Assembly (NCBI GenBank): GCA_963707895.1
Contig: CAVPRS010000003.1
Location: 186,001 to 250,000 of the forward strand
DNA length: 64,000 nt
From: Fodinibacter sp963707895
GTDB lineage: Bacteria; Actinomycetota; Actinomycetes; Actinomycetales; Dermatophilaceae
Direction: 5' to 3'
Both the position numbers and the translations under genes were made by a program. Below the pieces are notes generated by a model. That model was not told the DNA's origin and searched no databases. It worked only from the letters and a program-made list of their open reading frames with translations. Positions 46,750-54,241 of this stretch are shown piece after piece (the stretch's first letter is position 1; every line of letters begins with the position of its first letter).

Positions 46750-48048
46750 ATGCGACTGCGCCTGCCCCGCCCGGACCGGTCCGCGGCCGACCCCGCGGCC
46801 CTCCCCCGCACCATCGTCGCGCAGCCGTCGCTGACCCCGATGGCCGCCGACGACCCGCACCGCCCGGCCCACTGGGCCGTGCCGCGCGGCGTCCGCACGG
46901 CGAGCGAGTGGGCCGGGCGCGCGCTGATCATCGGCGCGGCGGTGGTGGCTGCCCTCTACGTGACGGCGCGGCTGTCCGAGGTCGTGATCCCGATCCTCGT
47001 CGCACTCCTGCTCGCCGCCCTCCTGCAGCCGATCTACGCGTTCCTGACCCGGCTCGTCCCCCGGGGGCTCGCGGCCGGCATCACCGTGATCGGCACCCTG
47101 GCGATGGTGTTCGGCATGCTCTCCTTCGTCGGCAGCCAGCTGACCAGCCAGATCGACGACATCGGCAACAAGGTGACCGACGGCATCGACCAGATCCGCC
47201 GGTGGCTCAACACGACGTTCGGGATCACCGACACCCAGCTCGAGGGCTACATCGACAAGGCGCGGGAGTGGCTGAGCTCGGGCACCCTCACCGACACCGC
47301 GGCATCCGCGGGTCTCACGGCGACGCACATCGTTGCTGGCTTCTTCATCGCGATGTTCGCCCTCTACTTCTTCCTCTACGACGGGCAGGTCATCTGGGGC
47401 TGGTCGGTGCGGCTCTTCCCACGCACGGCGCGCGAGAAGGTGCACTCCTCCGGTCTGATCGCCTGGGCGCAGCTGTCGGCCTTCACCCGCGCGACGCTGG
47501 TGGTCGCCGCGGTGGATGCCGCAGGCATCGGCATCGGGGCGGCCATCCTCGGCGTGCCCTTCGCGTCGGGCATCGCGCTGCTGGTCTTCTTCGGCGCGTT
47601 CATCCCGGTGGTCGGCGCCGCGGTGTCGGGCACGGTCGCGGTGCTCCTGGCTCTCGTGGCACTGGGGCCGGTGCAGGCGTTGATCATGCTCGGCATCGTC
47701 GTCGGCGTGCAGCAGGTCGAGGCCCACCTGCTCCAGCCGTTCCTGGTCGGCCGGGTGATGCGGATCCACCCGCTGGCCGTCATCCTCGCGATCGCGGCCG
47801 GCGTCATCCTCGCCGGCATCATCGGCGGTCTCATCGCGGTGCCGACCATCGCCGTCATCAACGCGGTCAGCCACCACCTCCTCGACGGGCCCGAGAGCGA
47901 GGACGACGTGCCGCCGGGCCGCGCCAAGACCGCCGACGAGGTACTGGACCCCGCCGAGGAGGAGCAGGCCGAGGCGGAGGCCGACGACCTCGAGGAGCGC
48001 ACCGAGGAGGGTGCCGAGCGCGCCGAGGGAGCCGACGACCCCGTCTGA
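46750..48048 (+). CDS. AI-2E family transporter (UPF0118 permease)
   Basis: The 432-residue protein has about eight membrane helices in the AI-2E/PerM pattern. An N-terminal pair is followed by a long amphipathic region (QIDDIGNKVTDGIDQIRRWLNTTF). The conserved LFFGAFIPVVGAAVSG and GVQQVEAHLLQPFLVGRVMRIHPLAVI motifs come next, and the protein ends in a long acidic cytoplasmic tail. Members are proposed exporters of AI-2 or Na+(Li+)/H+ antiporters, and the substrate cannot be told from sequence. Leaderless ATG 46750. The stop is followed immediately by a 58-bp perfect palindrome. Confidence 0.88.
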   Translation: MRLRLPRPDRSAADPAALPRTIVAQPSLTPMAADDPHRPAHWAVPRGVRTASEWAGRALIIGAAVVAALYVTARLSEVVIPILVALLLAALLQPIYAFLTRLVPRGLAAGITVIGTLAMVFGMLSFVGSQLTSQIDDIGNKVTDGIDQIRRWLNTTFGITDTQLEGYIDKAREWLSSGTLTDTAASAGLTATHIVAGFFIAMFALYFFLYDGQVIWGWSVRLFPRTAREKVHSSGLIAWAQLSAFTRATLVVAAVDAAGIGIGAAILGVPFASGIALLVFFGAFIPVVGAAVSGTVAVLLALVALGPVQALIMLGIVVGVQQVEAHLLQPFLVGRVMRIHPLAVILAIAAGVILAGIIGGLIAVPTIAVINAVSHHLLDGPESEDDVPPGRAKTADEVLDPAEEEQAEAEADDLEERTEEGAERAEGADDPV

Positions 48049-48106
48049 CGAGAGTAGAGAACGCGCCGCTGACCGGATCCGGTCAGCGGCGCGTTCTCTA
48101 CTCTCG
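48049..48106. terminator. 58-bp perfect palindrome without loop
   Basis: The sequence from 48049 to 48106 equals its own reverse complement over all 58 bases, centred on GGATCC. It starts at the base after the stop codon of the AI-2E family gene and ends 42 bases before the stop of the convergent gene. The arm ends are A-rich/T-rich (AGAGTAGAGAAC/GTTCTCTACTCT), so it can terminate transcripts from both sides. Confidence 0.8.
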
Positions 48107-48147
48107 ACCGGGTGCAGGGGGCCCGGGCCGTGAGGCTGGTGGGGGGC

Positions 48148-49165
48148 TCAGGCCCCGGCGACGCGCCGCTCGTCGTAGGACTCGGCCTGGCTCTCGCGCA
48201 CGACCGGCACCGGGTCGGGGGTGACGGCAGCCGGCGCGACCTCGGCCCGCGGCGCCTTGGCCTTCATCGTGTAGGTCGGTCGCGGGACCGGCACGGGGTC
48301 CCAGGTGAGCGGGATGTCGTCCTCGTCGACGATCGGCACCATGACGTCGGCCACGGGCTCGGCCACCGCGACGACCTCGTCGATGGCCGGGTCGCCCTCG
48401 ACGGCGACCTCGGGGAGCTCCGGCGTGTCGGACACGGTCGCCACCTCGACGGCCACCGGTGCGCCGGCTTCGGCCGGGGCGGAGGCCGCGGCACCGACGA
48501 CCGAGGGCGCTGCCTCGTTGCGTCGTGGCGCGACCGGGGCCGATGCCCGGAGTCGCTCGAGCCCCGCCTGGCGGCGACGCTGGGCACGCACGAGGGCCCG
48601 CTCGGTGCGGGCACCGGAGCGGACGAACATCAGGGCCGAGACGACGGCAAGCACGGCCGGCGCCAGCGTCCACAGCGGCAGCGTGCCGAGCGCGGCCAGA
48701 GGGACGATGAGGAGCATCGCGGCGACGGCGGCGAGGAAGAGGAGCCCGCGCACCCGACGGCTCGGGCGCACCCGGGGACGAGCGGGGACGTGCGCGGACG
48801 GAGCGGCATGCGTGGCGGGAGCGGCCGGACGTCGACGCCGACGCCGCGGGGACAACGGCATCCGGACCATCGGTGATCCGCTGGGTGACGCCGATCGAGC
48901 CGGGCTGCGCGGCGACGGCTCGCTTGACGAGCACCTGGGGCCGGGCAGTGCGGGCCGGGTGCACCGCGTACGAGCGGGGCGCCGGCTCCGAGAAGTCGGT
49001 GCGGGGCAGGGGGTCGCGTCGTTCGAGCACTCGCATCGCCTCACTGAACTGCTCCACCGAGCGCGCGGTGGCGACGTGGTCGCGACGGCGGACCCAGTAC
49101 TGCACGAAATAGGCAGCCCAGACACCGAGGAGGACCAGGAAGATCAGGCTCGACGGCGACTGCAC
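48148..49165 (-). CDS. Membrane protein of unknown function, frameshifted
   Basis: From GTG 49165 the first part (about 108 residues) has one membrane helix (SSLIFLVLLGVWAAYFVQYWVRRRDH) followed by ATARSVEQFSEAMRVLERR and APRSYAVHPAR. In that frame the sequence becomes Arg/Pro noise after about 48850. In the next frame a second part follows: RVRPSRRVRGLLFLAAVAAMLLIVPLAALG with two more helices, a coiled RALVRAQRRRQAGLERLR segment, and an acidic tail ending YDERRVAGA at 48148. I recognise this two-part layout as one protein common in actinobacteria, so one extra base lies within about 48780-48860. It follows the GNAT gene directly and ends the UGP-mo operon. Confidence 0.7.
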
Positions 49166-49166
49166 G

Positions 49167-49964
49167 TTACGAAGGTAGGTGCGCGCCGCCGTCGGGCGCC
49201 GGACCCCCATCGGTGTGTCGCGCAAGTGACTGCTGTGACGACTGTGCCTGGAGGGTCGTCGAGTGCTGCTCGGCCTCCCGCGCGGCGATCCGGCCCAGCC
49301 GCTCGCCCAGGGTCTCGCCGGCGAGGTCCTCGGTGGTCAGGGCGAAGGACACGTGGTCGCGCCAGGCGCCGGCGATGTGCAGGTAGTGCGGGCGCAGGCC
49401 CTCACGACGGAAGCCCAGCTTGCGCACGACCGCCAGGCTCGCGGTGTTCTCCGGCCGGATGTTGACCTCGATGCGGTGCAGCCCGAGCACCGCCAGCGCG
49501 TGGTCGCCCGCGAGCGCCAGGGCCGTCGGGATGACCATCTGCCCGGCGACCGAGCGGCTCACCCAGTAGCCGACGTAGCAGGAGCGGAACGAGCCCAGCA
49601 CGATCGACCCGACCGAGAGCTGTCCGACGAACCGGCCCTCGACCTCGACGGCGAAGGGCAGCGCCCGGCCGGCGCGCGCGTCGCGGTCGTACTGCTCGAC
49701 GAGCTGCTCGAAGGTGCGGCTCGGGGCGTCGGGGTCGGGCGAGGTCGCGTCCCACTCCTCGAGCCAGGCGGAGTTGGCGCGACGCACCGACTGGAAGGCC
49801 GGGCCGTCGGCCACCGTCAGCGGCCTCAGCACCACGTCGACACCGGTGGGGGTGCGCCCGGTGAGCCGCACCGGCCACGGCCAGGCCGCCTCGGGCAGCT
49901 GGTCGAGGTCACCCGAGCGGCCCGCCACGACCCCCGCGACCCGGCTTCGGGCCCGCTCCCACAT
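49167..49964 (-). CDS. GNAT family N-acetyltransferase (RimJ/RimL-like)
   Basis: The 265-residue protein has a GNAT fold of the RimJ type: VVLRPLTVADGPAFQSVRRAN, FAVEVEGRFVGQLSVGSIVLGSFRSCYVGYWVSR, GLHRIEVNIRPENTASLAVVRKLGFRREGLRPHYLHIAGAWRDHVSFALT. RimJ/RimL acetylate ribosomal protein N termini. The ATG shares a base with the preceding mog-type gene stop (TGATG), and the gene is embedded in the moeA/moaC operon. Its actual substrate is unknown. A Gln/Ser-rich tail follows the domain. Confidence 0.88.
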   Translation of the reverse strand: MWERARSRVAGVVAGRSGDLDQLPEAAWPWPVRLTGRTPTGVDVVLRPLTVADGPAFQSVRRANSAWLEEWDATSPDPDAPSRTFEQLVEQYDRDARAGRALPFAVEVEGRFVGQLSVGSIVLGSFRSCYVGYWVSRSVAGQMVIPTALALAGDHALAVLGLHRIEVNIRPENTASLAVVRKLGFRREGLRPHYLHIAGAWRDHVSFALTTEDLAGETLGERLGRIAAREAEQHSTTLQAQSSQQSLARHTDGGPAPDGGAHLPS

Positions 49965-50482
49965 CAGTGGTCACCCCCCTGCGCCTGGCTCAGCGCGTGC
50001 GGCAACACCTCGGCCAGCACCTCGAGCGCGTCGCGGACCCCGCCGGTCGACCCGGGGAGGTTGACGACGAGGGTGCGCCCGGCCAGGCCGGCCAACCCCC
50101 GCGACAGCACCGCGGTCGGGATGCCGTGGGCCACGCCCCGCGCCCGGATCGCCTCTGCGACACCGGGAACCTCGTGGGTGAGGAACGGACGGGTGGCCTC
50201 GGGTGTGCGGTCGGTGGGGGTCAGGCCGGTGCCCCCGGTGGTGAGGAGGACGTCGGGCCGGGTGGCGAGGCCCGACTCGATCGCATGGGCGACGGCCGGC
50301 CCGTCCGGCACGACCACCGCGTCGGCCACCGACGCCCCCCACGACCGCAGCGTCTCCACGAGCAGGGCACCCCCGCGATCGGGGTAGACCCCCGCGGCCG
50401 CGCGGGTCGAGCACGTCACGACCACCGCGGTCCGTCCGGCCAGTGGTGCGGCGTCCACGGCATCCGCCTCGGAACCGGTCAC
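49964..50482 (-). CDS. MoaB/Mog family molybdopterin adenylyltransferase-like protein
   Basis: The 172-residue protein shows the molybdopterin-binding fold with VVVTCSTRAAAGVYPDRGG, the nucleotide site LLTTGGTGLTPTDRTPEAT (about residues 79-97) and VNLPGSTGGVRDALEVLAEVLPHAL. Mog proteins adenylate molybdopterin before MoeA inserts molybdate. It overlaps the moaC stop by four bases and the GNAT start by one, in the order moeA-moaC-mog. Confidence 0.9.
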   Translation of the reverse strand: MTGSEADAVDAAPLAGRTAVVVTCSTRAAAGVYPDRGGALLVETLRSWGASVADAVVVPDGPAVAHAIESGLATRPDVLLTTGGTGLTPTDRTPEATRPFLTHEVPGVAEAIRARGVAHGIPTAVLSRGLAGLAGRTLVVNLPGSTGGVRDALEVLAEVLPHALSQAQGGDH

Positions 50483-50979
50483 GCCCCCTCCTCCCAGTCA
50501 CCGGAGCGGCCGCCCGACTTCGCGGTGACCCGCACGTCGGTGATGCGTGCGTGCTTGTCGACGGCCTTGACCATGTCGATGAGCGCGAGGGCCGCGACGG
50601 CGACGGCCGTGAGCGCCTCCATCTCGATGCCGGTGCGGTCGGCGGTGCGCACCACGGCCCGGATCTCGACGCCGTCGTCGACGACCTCGAGGTCGACCTC
50701 GACGGCGTGAACGGCCACCGGGTGGGCCAGCGGGATCAGGTCGGGGGTTCGCTTGACCGCCTGGATGCCGGCCACCCGGGCGACGCCCAGCGCGTCGCCC
50801 TTGGGCACCACGCCGTCGCGCAGTGCCGCGACCGCCGCGGGCGAGAGCAGCACCCGGCCGGCCGCCGCCGCCCGGCGCGCGGTGACCGCCTTGCCCGAGA
50901 CGTCGACCATGTGGGCGGTGCCGTCGGCGCGCACGTGGGTGAGCCCGGAGGGCGCTGGGGTGGGGTGATCAGAGGCCAC
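50479..50979 (-). CDS. moaC: Cyclic pyranopterin monophosphate synthase
   Basis: MoaC makes cyclic pyranopterin monophosphate, the second step of molybdenum cofactor synthesis. From GTG 50979 the 166-residue protein has HMVDVSGK, VVPKGDALGVARVAGIQAVKRTPDLIPLAHPVAV, GIEMEALTAVAVAALALIDMVKAVDK and ITDVRVTAKSGGRSGDW, all family signatures including the catalytic Lys/His/Asp region. The start lies within the last 11 bases of moeA. Confidence 0.95.
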   Translation of the reverse strand: MASDHPTPAPSGLTHVRADGTAHMVDVSGKAVTARRAAAAGRVLLSPAAVAALRDGVVPKGDALGVARVAGIQAVKRTPDLIPLAHPVAVHAVEVDLEVVDDGVEIRAVVRTADRTGIEMEALTAVAVAALALIDMVKAVDKHARITDVRVTAKSGGRSGDWEEGA

Positions 50980-52192
50980 GGTCGCGATCCTGCCCCAGGA
51001 GGGGCAGGCAGCGCACGTGGTCGCCGGGCTCGACCCGCTCGACGTCGGCCGGCACGAGGGCCAGCGCGGTGGCGGCCGACAGTGCGCCGAGCATGTGCGA
51101 GCCCTGCCCACCGTAGGGCCGCACCCGCCCTGCGGTCTCGACGACGCGGGTCAGCTCGACCTTGCCGGGAGCCGCACGCCAGCCCACGTCGGCCACGGCG
51201 TCGAACCCACCGTCGACGTCGGGGTCGAGGCCCGCGAGCCGGCGGATCGCCGGGAGGACGAAGAGGTGGAACGACACGAACGAGCTCACCGGGTTGCCGG
51301 GAAGGGTGACCACCGGCGTGCGGTGGGGACCCAGCAGGCCGCAGCCCTGCGGCATCCCGGGGCGGATCGCGACCTTGACGAAGTCGACGCCCCCCTCGGT
51401 GGTGAGCACCTCCTTGACCGTGTCGTAGACCCCCATCGAGACACCGCCGCTGGTGATGACGAGGTCTGGCTCTCCTGGGGGGTCGGCCACGAGGGCGCGC
51501 ACGGCGTCGGCGTCGTCGCGCAGGTGCACCCCGGCGGCGAGCTCGGCGCCGGCCGCCTCGACGAGCGCGCGGAGCATCACGTGGTTGGAGTCGACGATCT
51601 GGCCGTGCTCGAGGTGCGACCCGGGTGGCACGAGCTCGTCGCCGGTCGACACCACGGTGACCCGCGGCCGTCGGTGCACGACCAGCTCGGCGACGTTGGC
51701 GGCGGCCGCCAGCGCGAGGTGCCCGGGGCCGAGCCGGGTGCCGGAGGCCAGCACCACGTCGCCGACGCGGACGTCCTCGCCTCGGTGCCGCACCGACCGA
51801 CCGGGCTCGGGAGCCAGGTACAGGGCCACCTCGGTGGCACCGCCGTCGGTGAGCTCGACGGGCACGATGGCGTCGGCGCCCTCGGGCATCGGGGCACCGG
51901 TCATGATCCGCAGCACCCGGCCGGGCTCCAGCACGTGCCGGCGGGTGTCGCCGGCGGCGATGTCGTCGGCCACCGGCAGCACGACCGGGTCCGCGGGGGT
52001 GGCACCGGCCAGCTCGGCCGCGCGCACCGCGTACCCGTCCATCGCGGAGTTGTCGAAGCCCGGCAGGTCGGTGGTGGCGACGACGTCGCGGGCCAGGACC
52101 AGCCCCAGCGCCGAGCCCACGGGCACGCCCTGCTCCGGCAGCGGCGACACCAGGGCGAGCACGGTGGCGCGGTGCTCGGCCAGCGTGCGCAT
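50969..52192 (-). CDS. moeA: Molybdopterin molybdenumtransferase
   Basis: MoeA inserts molybdate into adenylated molybdopterin. The 407-residue protein has LPGFDNSAMDGYAVRA, RIMTGAPMPEGADAIVPVE, the active-site VVSTGDELV, LVITSGGVSMGVYDTVKEVL and TLPGNPVSSFVSFHLFVLPAI. ATG 52192 shares one base with the UGP stop (TGATG), so the cofactor genes are translated as a continuation of the UGP mRNA. No moaA, moaD or moaE is in this window. Confidence 0.96.
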   Translation of the reverse strand: MRTLAEHRATVLALVSPLPEQGVPVGSALGLVLARDVVATTDLPGFDNSAMDGYAVRAAELAGATPADPVVLPVADDIAAGDTRRHVLEPGRVLRIMTGAPMPEGADAIVPVELTDGGATEVALYLAPEPGRSVRHRGEDVRVGDVVLASGTRLGPGHLALAAAANVAELVVHRRPRVTVVSTGDELVPPGSHLEHGQIVDSNHVMLRALVEAAGAELAAGVHLRDDADAVRALVADPPGEPDLVITSGGVSMGVYDTVKEVLTTEGGVDFVKVAIRPGMPQGCGLLGPHRTPVVTLPGNPVSSFVSFHLFVLPAIRRLAGLDPDVDGGFDAVADVGWRAAPGKVELTRVVETAGRVRPYGGQGSHMLGALSAATALALVPADVERVEPGDHVRCLPLLGQDRDRGL

Positions 52193-53574
52193 CACACGTC
52201 GCCCTCGAGGTGGGCGCCGTCGGGGATGGTGCGCACGCCACCGGTGACCCGGACGTCGCCCGTGCACACCACGCCGGCACCGAAGGTCGCGTCGGCCTCG
52301 ACACGCAGGCTCGAGCAGTCGCGGATCGACGGCACCCCCCGGGGGAAGCGCTCGTCGAAACCGCCGACCAGCTTGTAGGGCCCGGACAGGTCGACGAACG
52401 GCTCGTCGTGGTCGATCGTCGACTCGACGAGGTAGTCCTCGGTGAGCCGGTAGAGGTCGGAGCGGATCAGCAGCAGCTCGTTGGTGGTCTTCACCGGCCG
52501 GAACCGGCTGCGGTCGACGGCGAGCGCACGCGAGCCGTCGAACACCTCGACCGCGGCACCCATGGCCGACTCGATCTGGATGACGGGCGTGCTGTCCGGC
52601 CTGGTCGGGTCGACGGTCTTGCGGTTGACGATGATCGGCAGGCCGAGGATGCCGTCGCGCTCGGCCAGGCGGGCGGCCAGGGCCTCGAGGTCGACCCAGA
52701 GGTTGTTGGCGTGGAACCAGCGGTGCCGGTCGGTGTCCTGGAAGTAGTGGTCCTCGCCCTCGGCGACCATGGCGCTGTCGCGCAGCACGAGCCGTCCGTC
52801 GCTCCGGCGCACCGCGAGGTGGCCGCCCTTGCGGTCGTTGCGGGTACGCGGGCAGACCTCGGTGACGTAGGGGATGCCCTCGCGGGCCATCCAGGCCGGC
52901 ACCGCTCCCTCGCAGGTGGCGCCGAGGTTGTCGGCGTTGGACAGGAAGGCGTAGCGGTAGCCCCGTTCGAGCAGGGTGTCGAGCAGGCCCGTGGTCTGCA
53001 GTGCCACGTAGACGTCACCGTGGCCCGGGGGGCACCACTCGAGGTCGGGGTCCTCGGGCCAGTCGACGGGGCCGAGGTCGTCGGCCCGCAGCTTGGGCTC
53101 CTTGTTCTGCAGGAAGTCCAGCGGCAGTCCGTCGACCGCGATCCCGGGGTGCCTGCCGAGGATCTCCAGCGACTGCTCACGGGTGCGGAACGAGTCCATG
53201 AGCAGCAGCGGGGTCTGCACGTCGTGCCGGGCGCGCAGGGCGAGCACCTGGCGGGCGATGATGTCGAGGAAGGTCATGCCGTCGCGCACGGACAGTGCCG
53301 TCTTCGGGCCGGCGATGCCCATGCTGGTGCCGAGCCCTCCGTTGAGCTTGATGATCACGGTGCGCCCGAGGGCCTCGGTCACCTCGGCCTCGCCGGGGCG
53401 CACGTCGTCGAGGTGCGGCACGTCGTCGAGCGGGTCGATCGAGGCCTCGGGGATGATGCCGCTCGCCTCGGCCCGCAGCTGCTCGTGGAACCGGCTGAAC
53501 ACCGACACGGCGAGCTCGGAGACCCCCGCCTCGCGCATCTTGTCCGTGGCAGCGCGCAGGCCGTCGGTCGTCAT
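52192..53574 (-). CDS. UTP-glucose-1-phosphate uridylyltransferase (eukaryote-like UDPGP family)
   Basis: The 460-residue enzyme makes UDP-glucose. It belongs to the UDPGP family usual in eukaryotes rather than the short GalU type. It shows VIIKLNGGLGTSMGIAGPKTAL (uridine nucleotide loop, about residues 72-93), LLLMDSFRT, PPGHGDVYVAL, FLSNADNLGA, and WFHANNLWVDLEAL. Leaderless ATG 53574. It heads the operon UGP-moeA-moaC-mog-GNAT-membrane protein, an odd mix of sugar-nucleotide and cofactor synthesis. It is divergent from the cyclo-ligase gene, the starts being only 22 bp apart. Confidence 0.9.
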   Translation of the reverse strand: MTTDGLRAATDKMREAGVSELAVSVFSRFHEQLRAEASGIIPEASIDPLDDVPHLDDVRPGEAEVTEALGRTVIIKLNGGLGTSMGIAGPKTALSVRDGMTFLDIIARQVLALRARHDVQTPLLLMDSFRTREQSLEILGRHPGIAVDGLPLDFLQNKEPKLRADDLGPVDWPEDPDLEWCPPGHGDVYVALQTTGLLDTLLERGYRYAFLSNADNLGATCEGAVPAWMAREGIPYVTEVCPRTRNDRKGGHLAVRRSDGRLVLRDSAMVAEGEDHYFQDTDRHRWFHANNLWVDLEALAARLAERDGILGLPIIVNRKTVDPTRPDSTPVIQIESAMGAAVEVFDGSRALAVDRSRFRPVKTTNELLLIRSDLYRLTEDYLVESTIDHDEPFVDLSGPYKLVGGFDERFPRGVPSIRDCSSLRVEADATFGAGVVCTGDVRVTGGVRTIPDGAHLEGDV

Positions 53575-53580
53575 GCGGCA

Positions 53581-53590
53581 ACCCTACGAT
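53581..53590. promoter_or_regulatory. Two overlapping divergent leaderless -10 boxes
   Basis: ACCCTACGAT contains TAGGGT on the minus strand (53586-53581, 6 bp before the UGP ATG) and TACGAT on the plus strand (53585-53590, 6 bp before the cyclo-ligase ATG). The two boxes share the TA at 53585-53586, so the promoters cannot be melted for both genes at once. Confidence 0.7.
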
Positions 53591-53596
53591 GCTGCC

Positions 53597-54241
53597 ATGG
53601 CCCGCGATCCGGAGAAGGCGTCCCGCCGCCTCGAGCTGCGGGGCCGGCGGCGTGGGCTCGCCGCCTCCCGGGACGTCGCCGCCGACGGCCCACGGCTGGC
53701 CGACCACGTGCTCGGGCTGCTCGACGAGCTGGGACTGCGGGCCGGCTCGGTGGTCACCTCCTACGTCGCCCTACCGGGCGAGCCGCCGACGGCGCCGCTC
53801 AACGCCGCCCTCGCCGCGCACGGCATCCGCGTTCTGGTGCCGATCACGCTGCCGGACTTCGACCTCGACTGGCGCGACGCCGCCGTCGCGGCCGGCGCCG
53901 GCGCGGCGCGCGCCGGCGCGGTCGGCGACGAGGTGTCGTCGCCACCCCTCGGGACGGATGCCGTGGCCCTCGCCGACGTCGTGCTCGCCCCGGGCCTCGC
54001 GGTCGACCGCACCGGGACGCGGATGGGCCAGGGCGGCGGGTGCTACGACCGGGCGCTGCCCCGCCGCCGGCCCGGCACCCCGGTGGTCGTCGTGCTGCAC
54101 CCGGGCGAGCTGCTCGACCCGCACGAGCCGGTGCTGCCGCGGCAGGCGCACGACCAGCCGGTCGACGCCGTCGTGACCGCCGAGGGCGTCGTCGACCTCG
54201 GGCTCAGCCCGTGGAGGTCGAGCCCTCCGGGCGCAGGGTGA
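53597..54241 (+). CDS. 5-formyltetrahydrofolate cyclo-ligase
   Basis: This folate enzyme converts 5-formyl-THF to 5,10-methenyl-THF with ATP. The 214-residue protein has the family plan: an N-terminal basic helix, VVTSYVALPGEPPTAPLNAALAAHGIRVLVPI, APGLAVDRTGTRMGQGGGCYDRAL (ATP/substrate loop, about residues 135-158), and HDQPVDAVVTAEGVVDL. Leaderless ATG 53597. Its 3' end overlaps the convergent acylase gene by 38 bases. Confidence 0.92.
   Translation: MARDPEKASRRLELRGRRRGLAASRDVAADGPRLADHVLGLLDELGLRAGSVVTSYVALPGEPPTAPLNAALAAHGIRVLVPITLPDFDLDWRDAAVAAGAGAARAGAVGDEVSSPPLGTDAVALADVVLAPGLAVDRTGTRMGQGGGCYDRALPRRRPGTPVVVVLHPGELLDPHEPVLPRQAHDQPVDAVVTAEGVVDLGLSPWRSSPPGAG

Noticed and set aside
46504..47877. 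A minus-strand frame ending in VAQLVARLVRNEKARGSNP-like sequence
   Set aside because: That peptide is the translation of a tRNA gene; the rest is antisense to the AI-2E family gene.
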